Shown: piece by piece, positions 1-8,369 of the stretch
Numbering within the stretch: the first letter of the stretch is position 1
Layout: every line of letters starts with the position of its first letter
DNA from: Ferrovibrio sp.
GTDB taxonomy: Bacteria > Pseudomonadota > Alphaproteobacteria > Ferrovibrionales > Ferrovibrionaceae
Direction: 5' to 3'
Assembly: GCF_019636075.1 (NCBI RefSeq)
Contig: NZ_JAHBYG010000042.1
Location: forward strand, 1-37,137
Length of the DNA: 37,137 nt
Notes under the pieces: model-generated
The model's database searches: none
Seen by the model: the letters and a program-made list of their open reading frames with translations, nothing else
Told to the model about the DNA's origin: nothing
Program-made: the position numbers and the translations under genes

Positions 1-87
1 GGAGATATGGTCGACGGCGACGCTTGTCCGGCCACCTTGGGTGAAGGCGACGGAGAGATCGCGGACCGAAAGGAGAGGCTCGCTCAA
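1..87 (-). CDS. yejF: Yej-type peptide ABC importer ATP-binding protein, N-terminal fragment
   Basis: This is the first 29 codons of a gene that runs off the left edge. The translation opens [19 protein letters not shown], the usual start of the first ATPase half of dipeptide/oligopeptide importers, and it resembles the start of E. coli YejF. The best start is TTG at 87-85, which overlaps the vapC stop codon (TTGA). A GAGG Shine-Dalgarno lies at 98-95, seven bases upstream and inside vapC. YejF is a twin-ABC ATPase that powers YejB/YejE. Seen: the N-terminal motif and the overlap. Inferred: the full-length protein beyond the window. The non-ATG start and its use of the toxin's 3' end as ribosome-binding site are unusual. 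Confidence 0.8.
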   Translation of the reverse strand, partial: MSEPLLSVRDLSVAFTQGGRTSVAVDHIS

Positions 88-476
88 AGTGCTGCCTCGA
101 CGTCGGTCTTGCGGAAATCGTCGCCCTTGAACAGCAGCGGCTCGCTTCGAGCCTTGGACAGTGCGTAGGCGAAACAGTCGCCGAGATTGAGCTGGGCAGC
201 GTGATTGCCCCTGCCGAAGCGCTGGTATGCCTCGCGCGCGAGCTTCGCTTGCTGGGCGGTCGAAGCAGCGATTTTGACGTCCAGTGCGTCGAGCAGTGGA
301 TCTAGTTCCTCGGCCTTGCCCCTGACCGGCAATCGATCAACACGCACTGCAGCCTCCAGATAGTTCATTGGCGAGATCGCATGGTCGCCCGGCGTCTCGG
401 CGATTAGCCGCTTGAATGCCGGTCCTTCCGATTCCTCAAGGAGAATCGCTAACACTGCCGAGGTGTCGACGATCAT
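84..476 (-). CDS. vapC: VapC-type PIN-domain ribonuclease toxin
   Basis: A 130-residue protein with the PIN layout. The start [12 protein letters not shown] places an acidic residue at D4; E41 (NYLEAA), D100 ([10 protein letters not shown]) and D120 (FKGDDF) complete the usual acidic metal-binding cluster. Family members are Mg-dependent endoribonucleases that inhibit translation, often by cutting tRNA or rRNA, and are neutralised by the cognate VapB. The start ATG overlaps the vapB stop by four bases (ATGA), so the pair is translationally coupled. All four acidic positions are present, so the toxin looks intact. It sits between yejE and yejF of a peptide-importer operon, which suggests insertion. 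RNA target unknown. Confidence 0.92.
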   Translation of the reverse strand: MIVDTSAVLAILLEESEGPAFKRLIAETPGDHAISPMNYLEAAVRVDRLPVRGKAEELDPLLDALDVKIAASTAQQAKLAREAYQRFGRGNHAAQLNLGDCFAYALSKARSEPLLFKGDDFRKTDVEAAL

Positions 477-721
477 TTTGGGAGCCCAAACTCGTCATAG
501 AGATCGGAATGGTCACTTGTGACCCCCGGTGGCGTGGGGCCGGATCGGGCTAGAACTTCGTCGATCCGCCTGATTTTCTCGGCGACATCCCGCTCGCGCT
601 GAAGCCGAGCGAGCCGCTCGCGCAAGGCAACGACGACCGCCGACGTTATCGTTTCTCCGGTATGATCCGTAATAGCCTTGGCGAGTTGGTGCGCTTCCTC
701 ACTCTTTATGTTCATGCCCAT
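473..721 (-). CDS. vapB: VapB-type antitoxin (Rv0623/PSK transcription-factor family)
   Basis: An 82-residue antitoxin. The N-terminal part ([14 protein letters not shown], then [20 protein letters not shown]) matches the short ribbon-helix-helix-like module of Rv0623-type antitoxins, which bind their own promoter. The C-terminal part (about 50-82) is charged and variable, as expected for the segment that occupies the toxin. The ATG at 721 is preferred over the one at 715 because GGAG lies seven bases upstream. vapC follows with a four-base overlap. VapB-VapC complexes normally autorepress, and a promoter-like element with direct repeats lies just upstream. A perfect palindrome, GGTCAC-TT-GTGACC, occurs within the 3' coding part at 511-524; its meaning is unknown. 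Confidence 0.88.
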   Translation of the reverse strand: MGMNIKSEEAHQLAKAITDHTGETITSAVVVALRERLARLQRERDVAEKIRRIDEVLARSGPTPPGVTSDHSDLYDEFGLPK

Positions 722-742
722 CGGGCGGCTCCATGGTAGAAA

Positions 743-780
743 ACCACCAATATTATACCACCGACGGAACTCACCTGAAA
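743..780 (-). promoter_or_regulatory. Predicted vapBC promoter and operator
   Basis: On the minus strand a perfect TATAAT lies at 757-752. A weak -35-like TTTCAG is at 780-775 with a 17-base spacer, overlapping the 3' end of yejE. The hexamer GGTGGT occurs twice as a direct repeat (762-757 and 748-743, 14-base period) around the -10, a plausible VapBC operator. This would give vapBC, and possibly yejF downstream, its own autoregulated promoter inside the yej operon. Sequence inference only. Confidence 0.5.
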
Positions 781-1802
781 GTCTTGCGGGGGTCGAAGGC
801 GTCGCGCGTCGCCTCGCCGATAAAGATCAGCAGCGACAGCATCAGCGAGATCACCACGAAGCCGGACAAGCCGAGCCATGGCGCATTGAGGTTGCGCTGT
901 CCTTGACGGAGGAGTTCGCCGAGCGACGCCGAACCGGGCGGCAGTCCGAAACCGAGGAAGTCGAGCGACGTCAGCGTCGAGATCGAGCCGTTGAGGATGA
1001 AGGGCAGCATGGTGAGGGTGGCCACCATGGCATTGGGCAGCACATGGCGCCACATGATGGCGATATCGTTCACGCCTAGCGCACGGGCGGCGCGCACATA
1101 TTCGAAATTCCGCGCGCGCAGGAATTCGGCGCGCACCACGCCCACCAGGCTCATCCAGGAAAACAGCAGCAGCAATCCCAGCAGCCACCAGAAATTCGGC
1201 TGCACCACGCTGGCCAGGATGATCAGCAGATACAATGTGGGCAGGCCGGACCAGATTTCGATGAAGCGCTGGAACAGCAGATCGGTCAGGCCGCCGAAAT
1301 AGCCCTGCACGGCGCCGGCCGCCACGCCGATGATGGACGAAAAGATGGTGAGGATCAGGCCGAACAACACGCTGATGCGGAAGCCATAGATCAGTCGTGC
1401 CACCACATCGCGGCCCTGATCGTCGGTGCCCAGCCAGTTATCCGTGCTGGGCGGCCCCGGCGCCGGAACCTGCAGATCCAGATTGATCGTGCGGTAGGAA
1501 TAGCGGATCGGCGGCCAGATCATCCAGCCGTCCTTTTCGGCGATCAAGTCTTGCAGGTAGCTGTCGCGGTAATTCGCCTGGGTTTCAAAATCGCCGCCGA
1601 AGGCGGTTTCGGGATAATCCACCAACAGCGGATAATAGAATTTTCCATCGAAGCGCAGCAGCACCGGTTTGTCGTTGGCGATCAATTCGGCGCCCAGGCT
1701 GAGGATGAACAACGCAAGGAAAATCCACAAAGACCAGAAACCGCGTCGGTTGCGCTTGAAATTCAGCAAGCGGCGGCGATTGATCGGCGACAGGGTAATC
1801 AT
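771..1802 (-). CDS. yejE: Yej-type peptide ABC importer permease
   Basis: A 343-residue inner-membrane permease. The start [20 protein letters not shown] parallels E. coli YejE, so the ATG at 1802 is chosen over the upstream in-frame start at 1859, which would overlap yejB. A first membrane segment lies near residues 22-42. A long periplasmic loop with LIANDKP follows, then the binding-protein-dependent transport domain from about residue 140. The EAA-type coupling loop ([20 protein letters not shown]) contacts the ATPase. Family role: one of two permeases of a peptide importer that also takes up microcin C in enterobacteria. It begins 10 bases after yejB. The operon is then interrupted by vapBC before yejF. 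Confidence 0.93.
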   Translation of the reverse strand: MITLSPINRRRLLNFKRNRRGFWSLWIFLALFILSLGAELIANDKPVLLRFDGKFYYPLLVDYPETAFGGDFETQANYRDSYLQDLIAEKDGWMIWPPIRYSYRTINLDLQVPAPGPPSTDNWLGTDDQGRDVVARLIYGFRISVLFGLILTIFSSIIGVAAGAVQGYFGGLTDLLFQRFIEIWSGLPTLYLLIILASVVQPNFWWLLGLLLLFSWMSLVGVVRAEFLRARNFEYVRAARALGVNDIAIMWRHVLPNAMVATLTMLPFILNGSISTLTSLDFLGFGLPPGSASLGELLRQGQRNLNAPWLGLSGFVVISLMLSLLIFIGEATRDAFDPRKTFR

Positions 1803-1812
1803 GCGCGGGCCA

Positions 1813-2940
1813 TCAGGTCTTACGGCTCTCGAAATCGATGCGCGGATCGATCGCCACATACATCAGGTCTGAAATCAGCCCCACGATCAAACCCAGCAGC
1901 GTGAAGATGAACAATGTGCCGAACATGATCGGATAATCGCGCTTCAAGGCGGCCTCGAACCCCAGCAGCCCAAGGCCATCCAGCGAAAAGATCACTTCGA
2001 TCAGCATCGACGAGGTGAACAGGATGCCGATCAGCGCGGCAGGGAAGCCGGCGGTGACGATCAGCATGGCATTGCGGAAAACGTGGCCATACAGCACGCG
2101 GTTGGGCGTGAGGCCCTTGGCGCGCGCGGTCTGCACATATTGTTTGTTGATTTCTTCCAGGAAGGAATTCTTGGTCAGCATGGCCAGGCCGGCAAAGCCG
2201 CCGATCACCATGCTGATGACCGGCAGCACCATATGCCAGGCGTAATCGGCGGCCTTGCCCAGCAGGCTCAGTTCGGCCCAGTTATCCGATGTGAGGCCGC
2301 GCAAGGGAAACCATTGGAAGAAACTGCCGCCGGCAAACAGCACCACCAACAGCACGGCGAACAGGAAGGACGGGATCGAATAGCTGATGACCAGGGCCAC
2401 CGAAGTCCAGGTATCAAACGGCGTGCCATCGCGCACCGCCTTGGCGATGCCGAGCGGAATCGCGATCAGGTAGGTAAGCAAGGTGGTCCACAGGCCCAGC
2501 GAGATCGAAACCGGCAGTTTCTCGACGATCAGGTCGATCACCTTGCGGCCACGGAAATAGCTTTCGCCGAAATCCAGTTGCAGGTAATTGCCCAGCATCA
2601 TGAAGAATCGTTCATGGGCCGGCTTGTCGAAGCCGAATTGCTGCTCGAGTTTTTTCACGAAAGCCGGGTCCAGCCCCTGCGCGCCGCGGTATTTGCTGCC
2701 CAGATCGCCGCTGGCGCCGGCGCCTGCGGCCGGTTGAGCCCCGCTCATGCCCACGCCGTCGCCGCCGCCGGCAGTGCCGGCTATGCGCGCGGTGGCATCC
2801 ACCGCCGTGCCGGTGATCTGCGCAATCACCTGTTCCACCGGGCCGCCAGGCGCGAATTGCACCACCACGAAATTGATCACCATGATGCCCAGCAGGGTAG
2901 GGATCATCAGCAGCAGGCGGCGGAAGATATAGGCGCTCAT
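1813..2940 (-). CDS. yejB: Yej-type peptide ABC importer permease
   Basis: A 375-residue permease. The start [20 protein letters not shown] matches E. coli YejB, so the ATG at 2940 is preferred to the longer frame from 2985. After the first membrane helix there is a Gly/Ala-rich loop (about residues 40-90), then [18 protein letters not shown], typical of the family. The transmembrane domain ends with the coupling loop [20 protein letters not shown] and [17 protein letters not shown]. It is the first gene of the yejB-yejE unit; a promoter probably lies in the 72-base gap to the LysR gene (2941-3012). The matching binding protein is not upstream, its usual place, but at about 22.8-24.6 kb. Confidence 0.94.
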   Translation of the reverse strand: MSAYIFRRLLLMIPTLLGIMVINFVVVQFAPGGPVEQVIAQITGTAVDATARIAGTAGGGDGVGMSGAQPAAGAGASGDLGSKYRGAQGLDPAFVKKLEQQFGFDKPAHERFFMMLGNYLQLDFGESYFRGRKVIDLIVEKLPVSISLGLWTTLLTYLIAIPLGIAKAVRDGTPFDTWTSVALVISYSIPSFLFAVLLVVLFAGGSFFQWFPLRGLTSDNWAELSLLGKAADYAWHMVLPVISMVIGGFAGLAMLTKNSFLEEINKQYVQTARAKGLTPNRVLYGHVFRNAMLIVTAGFPAALIGILFTSSMLIEVIFSLDGLGLLGFEAALKRDYPIMFGTLFIFTLLGLIVGLISDLMYVAIDPRIDFESRKT

Positions 2941-3012
2941 GCAATGCGTCGCGGCTGTCGGTGAATCATCGGCGCACCGTAACACGAAAACGCCGCGCGG
3001 GATAAAGCCATA

Positions 3013-3948
3013 TCACGCATGTGTGTTCAATGCCTGTTCCAGATCGGCATCCCAATAGGGTGCTGGCGCATAGAGCCTGCGCAGATGCTCGATGAACCGC
3101 ACCACGCCGGCCGGCACGTAATTGCTGGCCGGGTGCACGGCGAAGATGTTCACATCGGCGGCGCCGGGATGCTCGGGCAACACCACGCGCAGCCGCCCGG
3201 CGCGCAGGTCCGGTCCGATATCCCAGGTGGAACGCAGGGCGATGCCCATGCCGGCCAGCGCCAATTCGCGCACCACCTCGCTGGAATTGGTGCGCAGGAT
3301 GCTGGTGCCGGCAATGCTGACCGGGCCGCTGTCTTTCGAGCCCGGGCGCCCCTGCAGTCGCCAGGGCAATTGCCCATCGGCGGCCAGCAGGCGATGGCGG
3401 GCAAGGTCTTTCAGCCGGGTGGGCGCGCCATGTTCGGCCAGGTAGGCCGGGCTGGCGCAGAGAAAGCGGCGGTTGGGCGCCAGCTTGTGGCCGCTCAGGC
3501 CGCCTTCGATATTGGCTGCCACGCGGATCGCCACGTCGATCCGTTCCGCCACCAGATCGGAATAGGCATCGGAAAGCTCAAGCTCCACCTGCAAGCGCGG
3601 CCAGCGATCCAGGAAGGGTTTCAGATGCGGCGCCACATGCAGGCGGCCAAACGAAGTGGGTGCCGAGATGCGCAACAGGCCGTTCGGGTCGCCGGCAATC
3701 CCCGAAACCAGGTTTTCCGCTTCCCGCGAGGCGGCCAGAATCTGCGCCACGCGCTCATAAAAACGCTGGCCGGCCTCGGTGGTGGAAAGCTTGCGCGTGG
3801 TCCGGTGCAGCAGCTTGGCGCCCAGCCTTTCCTCCAGCCGGGCGATCCGCTTGGACACCATGGCCGGCGACAGGTTGAGCGAGCGCCCGGCGGCGGCCAG
3901 GCTGCCGGTCTCGATCACCCGGGCATAAAGCTGATATTCGGCATCCAT
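3013..3948 (-). CDS. LysR-family transcriptional regulator
   Basis: A 311-residue LysR-type regulator. The N-terminal winged helix-turn-helix covers about residues 1-60 (SLAAAGRSLNLSPAMVSKRI, then LEERLGAKLLHRTTRKLSTT). The effector domain spans about 90-300 and begins GLLRISAPTSFGR, the style of the CrgA/DmlR-like subgroup. It diverges from malate synthase G across a 103-base gap with a perfect 24-base inverted repeat. LysR proteins usually control the divergent gene and themselves, so glcB is the likely target, with a C2 or aromatic metabolite as possible effector. That is inference. The ATG at 3948 is the only sensible start. Confidence 0.92.
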   Translation of the reverse strand: MDAEYQLYARVIETGSLAAAGRSLNLSPAMVSKRIARLEERLGAKLLHRTTRKLSTTEAGQRFYERVAQILAASREAENLVSGIAGDPNGLLRISAPTSFGRLHVAPHLKPFLDRWPRLQVELELSDAYSDLVAERIDVAIRVAANIEGGLSGHKLAPNRRFLCASPAYLAEHGAPTRLKDLARHRLLAADGQLPWRLQGRPGSKDSGPVSIAGTSILRTNSSEVVRELALAGMGIALRSTWDIGPDLRAGRLRVVLPEHPGAADVNIFAVHPASNYVPAGVVRFIEHLRRLYAPAPYWDADLEQALNTHA

Positions 3949-3980
3949 AGATTATTTCTCCATAAGAACGACTGTATTCA

Positions 3981-4004
3981 ATTATTGCCATCTTTTGCAA
4001 TAAT
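3981..4004. promoter_or_regulatory. Perfect inverted repeat, candidate LysR operator
   Basis: ATTATTGC (3981-3988) and GCAATAAT (3997-4004) are exact reverse complements separated by eight bases, in the gap between the divergent LysR gene and glcB. The local AT-richness contrasts with GC-rich surroundings. LysR regulators bind imperfect dyads of similar size near the divergent promoters. The site is 33 bases upstream of the LysR start and 48 bases upstream of glcB, a position compatible with control of both. Confidence 0.6.
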
Positions 4005-4051
4005 GCCGGGGCGGTTATTGTGGCGCCATCGTTAAACAGGGATGCCAGACA

Positions 4052-6190
4052 ATGACCGCAACACTCGACCGCGCCGGCCTCAAGGTGGCCGCCATTCTTG
4101 CCCGTTTCATCGAGGAAAAGGCGCTGCCCGGCACCGGCTTGCAGCCGGCGGCCTTCTGGCAGGGCGTGGCCGATATCTTCGCCCGCTTCACGCCGGAGAA
4201 CCGCGCCCTGCTGGCCAAGCGCGACGACCTGCAGGCCAAAATCGACGCCTGGCACAAGGCGCGTGCGGGCAAGCCCCATGATGCCGCCGCTTACGAAGCG
4301 TTTCTGCGCGAGATCGGCTATCTGGTGCCGGAGCCCAAGCCGTTCAGCATCGCCACCAAAAATGTCGATCCCGAAATCGCCACCATGGCTGGGCCGCAGC
4401 TGGTGGTGCCGGTGCTGAATGCGCGTTTCCTGCTCAACGCCGCCAATGCGCGCTGGGGCAGCCTGTATGATGCCTATTACGGCACCGATGCGATCCCGCA
4501 GGAAGCGAATACCAAGCCGGGCTACGACCCGGCGCGCGGTGCCAAGGTGATTGCCAAGGCCAAGGCGTTTCTGGATCAATCCGTGCCGCTGCAAAGCGGC
4601 AGCCATGCCGATGTGGCCGGCTGGTCGGTGCAGGGCGGCAAACTGCTGCCGGCTTTGCGCGATGCCGCTGCCTTCGTGGGCTATCGCGGCGATGCCGCCG
4701 CGCCCAGCGCGGTGCTGCTGCGGCATAACGGCCTGCATATCGAATTGAAGCTGGATCGCAGCCATCCGATCGGCAAGAGCGACCCGGCCGGGTTGGCCGA
4801 TGTGATCCTGGAATCGGCGCTCACCACCATTGTCGATCTGGAAGATTCGGTCGCCGCCGTGGATGCGGAAGACAAAGTGGAGGCCTATGCCAATTGGCTC
4901 GGCCTGATGCAGGGCAATCTGGAAGCCAGTTTCGAGAAGGGCGGCCGCACGCTTGTCCGCGCGCTGGAGGCCGACCGGCAATACACCGCGCCCGATGGCG
5001 GCAGCCTCGCCCTGCCGGGCCGTTCGCTGCTTTTCGTGCGCAATGTTGGCCATCTGATGACCAATCCGGCGATTCATCTGCCCGATGGCAGCGAGGCTTT
5101 CGAGGGCATCCTGGATGGCATCGTCACCAGCCTGATCGCCATGCATGATCTCAAGCGCCAGGGCCGTTTCGTCAACAGCCGTGCCGGTTCGTTTTATATC
5201 GTGAAGCCGAAGATGCATGGTCCCGAAGAATGCGCTTTTGCCAATCGTTTGTTCGATGCCATCGAGGATCTGCTGGGTCTGGCGCGCCATATCGTGAAGG
5301 TGGGCGTGATGGATGAGGAGCGCCGCACTTCGGCCAATCTGGCAGCCTGCATCGAAGCCGTGCAGAACCGTATCGTTTTCATCAATACCGGCTTCCTGGA
5401 TCGCACCGGAGACGAGATGCATACCGCGATGCAGGCCGGCCCGATGGTGCGCAAGGCCGAGATGAAGGCCAGCGCCTGGATCAATGCTTATGAGCCGCGC
5501 AATGTGGCCATCGGCATCGCTTGCGGCCTGTCGGGCAAGGCGCAGATCGGCAAGGGCATGTGGGCGGCGCCCGATCGCATGGCCGACATGCTGGAGCAGA
5601 AAATCGGCCATCCGCGCACCGGCGCCAACACCGCCTGGGTGCCCAGCCCCACGGCGGCCACTTTGCATGCCACGCATTACCATGTCGTGGATGTGTTCAA
5701 GCGCCGCGAGGATGTGGCGCGCGAGGGCGTGCCGCCGCTAGCCGCGCTGCTGACTTTGCCTTTGGCAACGGGCCGCAATTATTCCGAACAGGATGTGCGC
5801 GACGAGCTGGACAACAACGCGCAAGGCATTCTCGGCTATGTGGTGCGCTGGGTGGATCAGGGCATCGGCTGTTCCAAGGTGCCCGATATCCACGATATCG
5901 GCCTGATGGAAGATCGCGCCACCCTGCGGATTTCCTCGCAACATATGGCAAACTGGCTGCTGCATGGCATCTGCACGGCCGAGCAGGTGGAAGCTTCCTT
6001 CCGTCGCATGGCCGCCAAGGTGGATGCGCAGAATGCCAATGATCCGCTCTACAAGCCGATGGCGCCGAACCCGCAGGCTTCGCTGGCCTTCCAGGCGGCG
6101 CGCGCGCTGGTATTCGAAGGGCTGACCCAGCCGAACGGCTATACCGAGCCGCTGCTGCATGCCTTCCGCCAGAAGGTGAAGGCGCTTTAG
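4052..6190 (+). CDS. glcB: Malate synthase G
   Basis: A 712-residue enzyme that condenses glyoxylate with acetyl-CoA to malate in the cytosol. Length matches the G form (about 720). R330 in [13 protein letters not shown] and D621 in [19 protein letters not shown] align with the substrate-binding Arg and catalytic Asp of the family. C607 in GCSKVPDI is the conserved oxidisable cysteine. An AGGGA motif precedes the ATG at 4052. No isocitrate lyase or glycolate oxidase gene is in view, so the source of glyoxylate is not shown. The divergent LysR gene probably regulates it. Its stop overlaps the stop of the convergent glycosyltransferase gene by three bases. Confidence 0.97.
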   Translation: MTATLDRAGLKVAAILARFIEEKALPGTGLQPAAFWQGVADIFARFTPENRALLAKRDDLQAKIDAWHKARAGKPHDAAAYEAFLREIGYLVPEPKPFSIATKNVDPEIATMAGPQLVVPVLNARFLLNAANARWGSLYDAYYGTDAIPQEANTKPGYDPARGAKVIAKAKAFLDQSVPLQSGSHADVAGWSVQGGKLLPALRDAAAFVGYRGDAAAPSAVLLRHNGLHIELKLDRSHPIGKSDPAGLADVILESALTTIVDLEDSVAAVDAEDKVEAYANWLGLMQGNLEASFEKGGRTLVRALEADRQYTAPDGGSLALPGRSLLFVRNVGHLMTNPAIHLPDGSEAFEGILDGIVTSLIAMHDLKRQGRFVNSRAGSFYIVKPKMHGPEECAFANRLFDAIEDLLGLARHIVKVGVMDEERRTSANLAACIEAVQNRIVFINTGFLDRTGDEMHTAMQAGPMVRKAEMKASAWINAYEPRNVAIGIACGLSGKAQIGKGMWAAPDRMADMLEQKIGHPRTGANTAWVPSPTAATLHATHYHVVDVFKRREDVAREGVPPLAALLTLPLATGRNYSEQDVRDELDNNAQGILGYVVRWVDQGIGCSKVPDIHDIGLMEDRATLRISSQHMANWLLHGICTAEQVEASFRRMAAKVDAQNANDPLYKPMAPNPQASLAFQAARALVFEGLTQPNGYTEPLLHAFRQKVKAL

Positions 6191-7257
6191 GCGTAAAGCC
6201 GGCGGAAACTCTGCGCCGCGCGCGGCAGGCTGAATTCGGTTTCGATCCTGTCGCGCGCCGCCTGGCGCAGGGCTGTCATCCGTTCGGGCGGCAGGGCCAG
6301 CAGGCTGCGTGCGGCTTCGGCCAGTGCCTCTGCATTGCCTGGCGGCACGATGCGGCCGGTCTCGCCGATGATCAATTTTGCATCGCCCACATCGGTGGCC
6401 ACCACCGGCAGGCCGCTGGCCATCGCTTCGCCGATCGCGTTGGAAAACCCCTCGCCGAAAGCCGAGCTTGATACCAGCAGATCGGCGGCGGCCAGCAGGG
6501 CAGGCACATCGTCGCGCCGGCCCAGCCGGAAAAGCCGTGGATGATCGGGCAGGCTTTGCGTGCCGATGCCGGCGGCGAAAGCCTTCACGCCGGGCAGCAG
6601 GTCCAGCATGCGGATAAAGGTTGGATAATCCTTCATCGCATCGTTGCGTGCCAGGCAGGCGATCAGCGGCGTGGCATCGTCGATGCCCAGTTCGGCGCGG
6701 ATCTGCGCACGTGCGGCGGCATCGGGCTTGAAGCGGTCCAGCTCGATACCGTTATGCACCAGGGCCCAGCGTTTCGGATGATAGCCGAGTGCAGCATGCA
6801 CCTGCTGGCCGGCGGCGGAATTCACGCTCACGATATCGGGCCGGCCGGATAATTTCGCCGCCAGCCTTACCGCTCCGCGCAGCCAGGGACGATAGAGATC
6901 CAGCCGCATATCGGAGCAGCGTATGCCCCAGATCAGCCGGGTTTCCGCGCGCCGGCCGGAAAGCTGCAGCGCGGCCAGCGCTGCCAGGTCGGCGTAATAC
7001 ATCCAGCTTTGCACGACATCGGGTTTTTCGCGGCGGATGATGCCGGCCAGTTGCAGGATGGCCAGCGGCCCGAACCGCAGATCCAGATCGTACACCGGCA
7101 CGCCGTTCTGGCGCAGCTTCTGCGCATTCGATCCGCCGCGCAGCAGCGTGACGGCGCTTTGCTGCAAACCGGGTTGCCGCAACAGCAACAGACGGGTCAG
7201 CATCGCTTCAGCGCCGCCGCTGGAAAGCCCGTTGATCACATGCAGGATACGGGTCAA
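6187..7257 (-). CDS. GT4-family glycosyltransferase
   Basis: A 356-residue GT-B fold transferase. The N-terminal domain begins [20 protein letters not shown], the glycine-rich acceptor-side loop of GT4 enzymes. The C-terminal domain has [10 protein letters not shown] and the E-x7-E motif (E269 and E277 in [12 protein letters not shown]) that contacts the sugar nucleotide. Donor and acceptor are unknown. Its ATG overlaps the stop of the upstream second glycosyltransferase by four bases, so the two are co-translated and probably act in one glycan pathway. No polymerase, flippase or other glycan gene is adjacent. It ends tail-to-tail with glcB, their stop codons overlapping by three bases. Confidence 0.9.
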   Translation of the reverse strand: MTRILHVINGLSSGGAEAMLTRLLLLRQPGLQQSAVTLLRGGSNAQKLRQNGVPVYDLDLRFGPLAILQLAGIIRREKPDVVQSWMYYADLAALAALQLSGRRAETRLIWGIRCSDMRLDLYRPWLRGAVRLAAKLSGRPDIVSVNSAAGQQVHAALGYHPKRWALVHNGIELDRFKPDAAARAQIRAELGIDDATPLIACLARNDAMKDYPTFIRMLDLLPGVKAFAAGIGTQSLPDHPRLFRLGRRDDVPALLAAADLLVSSSAFGEGFSNAIGEAMASGLPVVATDVGDAKLIIGETGRIVPPGNAEALAEAARSLLALPPERMTALRQAARDRIETEFSLPRAAQSFRRLYA

Positions 7258-8351
7258 GCCAGTAAGGCCTCCCAGCCATCCAGCACGCGGTCCAGCTCAT
7301 ACTGCCAGGGCAGCAGGCTGGGGCGGGCGCCCTCATTGTCGGCCAAGGGCTGCGGCTGCAAGGCGGCCAGCGCGGCGCTGTATTCGGCATCGAAGCGAGC
7401 CAGCGTGACAGCGCCGCGTTGTGCTGCCGCCGCCACTTCGGCCAGGCCGCCGGCTTCCGGCGTGCCCAGCACAGGGGTGCCCAGCGCCAGGGCTTCCAGG
7501 GCCACATTCGGCATGCCTTCCCAGCGCGATGGCAGCAGCAGCGCATCGGCGCCGGCGATCCAGGCCGCGGCATCGGGCTTGAAGCCCTCGAAATGCACGC
7601 GGTTCATCAGGCCGAGCTGCTGTGTTTGCTGGATCAGTGCCGCCTGCATCGGGCCATCGCCCAGGATGCTGAGTTCGGCATTGTCGGGCATGGCATGCAG
7701 CAATGGCAGCAGACGGTCGAAGCCTTTCTGGTGGGTGAGGCGGCCCACCGCCACCAGGCGCAGGCCTTCTCCCGGCATGCGCAGCGGTGCATGCCGACGC
7801 AGCGCCAGGCTATCCACCGGATTGGGCAGCAGTTGCAATTTGTCGCGTGCGATGCCGAGCTGATAATGGAATTCGTCGGCCATGCGTTCAGAGGTGGCGA
7901 TCACCTTGGCGGCCAGCGGATAAAGCAGGCGATAGGCCAGCCGCAATGTGGTGGCATTCACCAGCAGGCCTGATTGTGCCGCCAGGCTCAGCGATGGCAG
8001 GTTGGCCTCGCGGAAATACAGCCTGGTGCCTACCGGCAGGAAGGGCTTGATCGCCGCCAGGCCGAGATTGATATGCCCGAAGGTGGAAACCACCCGGCTG
8101 GGGCCCAGCCGCCGCAATACGCCGCCGATGCCGGTCAGCGCCGCCCGCAGGCGCGGGGTTTTCAGATCGAAGCGCGGGATCCCCGGATGCGCCAGATTGG
8201 CCAGCGGGCCTTGGGCTTCCAGCAGGATCAGCCCCACGCGATGGCCGCGCCGATGCAGGCCATGGGCAACCGTCAGCGCCACGCGCTCGGCCCCGCCGCC
8301 GGCATAGGACGGCAGCACGAACAGGATCGGGGTGGGATCTGAATGCGCCAT
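7254..8351 (-). CDS. GT4-family glycosyltransferase
   Basis: A 365-residue GT-B fold transferase. The start ILFVLPSYAGGGAERVALTV is the typical acceptor-domain loop. The C-terminal half carries LLPNPVD, AVGRLTHQKGFDRLL (R204 and K209, phosphate contacts) and the E-x7-E motif (E278, E286 in WEGMPNVALEALALG). Overall it resembles retaining glycosyltransferases of capsule, LPS or exopolysaccharide pathways, but the sugar cannot be predicted. First gene of a two-gene unit with the following glycosyltransferase (ATGA overlap); the SLC13 transporter gene ends 18 bases upstream, so all three may be co-transcribed. Confidence 0.9.
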   Translation of the reverse strand: MAHSDPTPILFVLPSYAGGGAERVALTVAHGLHRRGHRVGLILLEAQGPLANLAHPGIPRFDLKTPRLRAALTGIGGVLRRLGPSRVVSTFGHINLGLAAIKPFLPVGTRLYFREANLPSLSLAAQSGLLVNATTLRLAYRLLYPLAAKVIATSERMADEFHYQLGIARDKLQLLPNPVDSLALRRHAPLRMPGEGLRLVAVGRLTHQKGFDRLLPLLHAMPDNAELSILGDGPMQAALIQQTQQLGLMNRVHFEGFKPDAAAWIAGADALLLPSRWEGMPNVALEALALGTPVLGTPEAGGLAEVAAAAQRGAVTLARFDAEYSAALAALQPQPLADNEGARPSLLPWQYELDRVLDGWEALLA

Positions 8352-8369
8352 AGGCGATGCATACAGAAA

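Noticed and set aside
3755..5683. Long minus-strand open frame (about 640 codons) opposite LysR and glcB
   Set aside because: It is antisense to malate synthase with clear motifs on the plus strand. Its composition (His/Gln/Gly-rich) is typical of a shadow of GC-rich codon bias.
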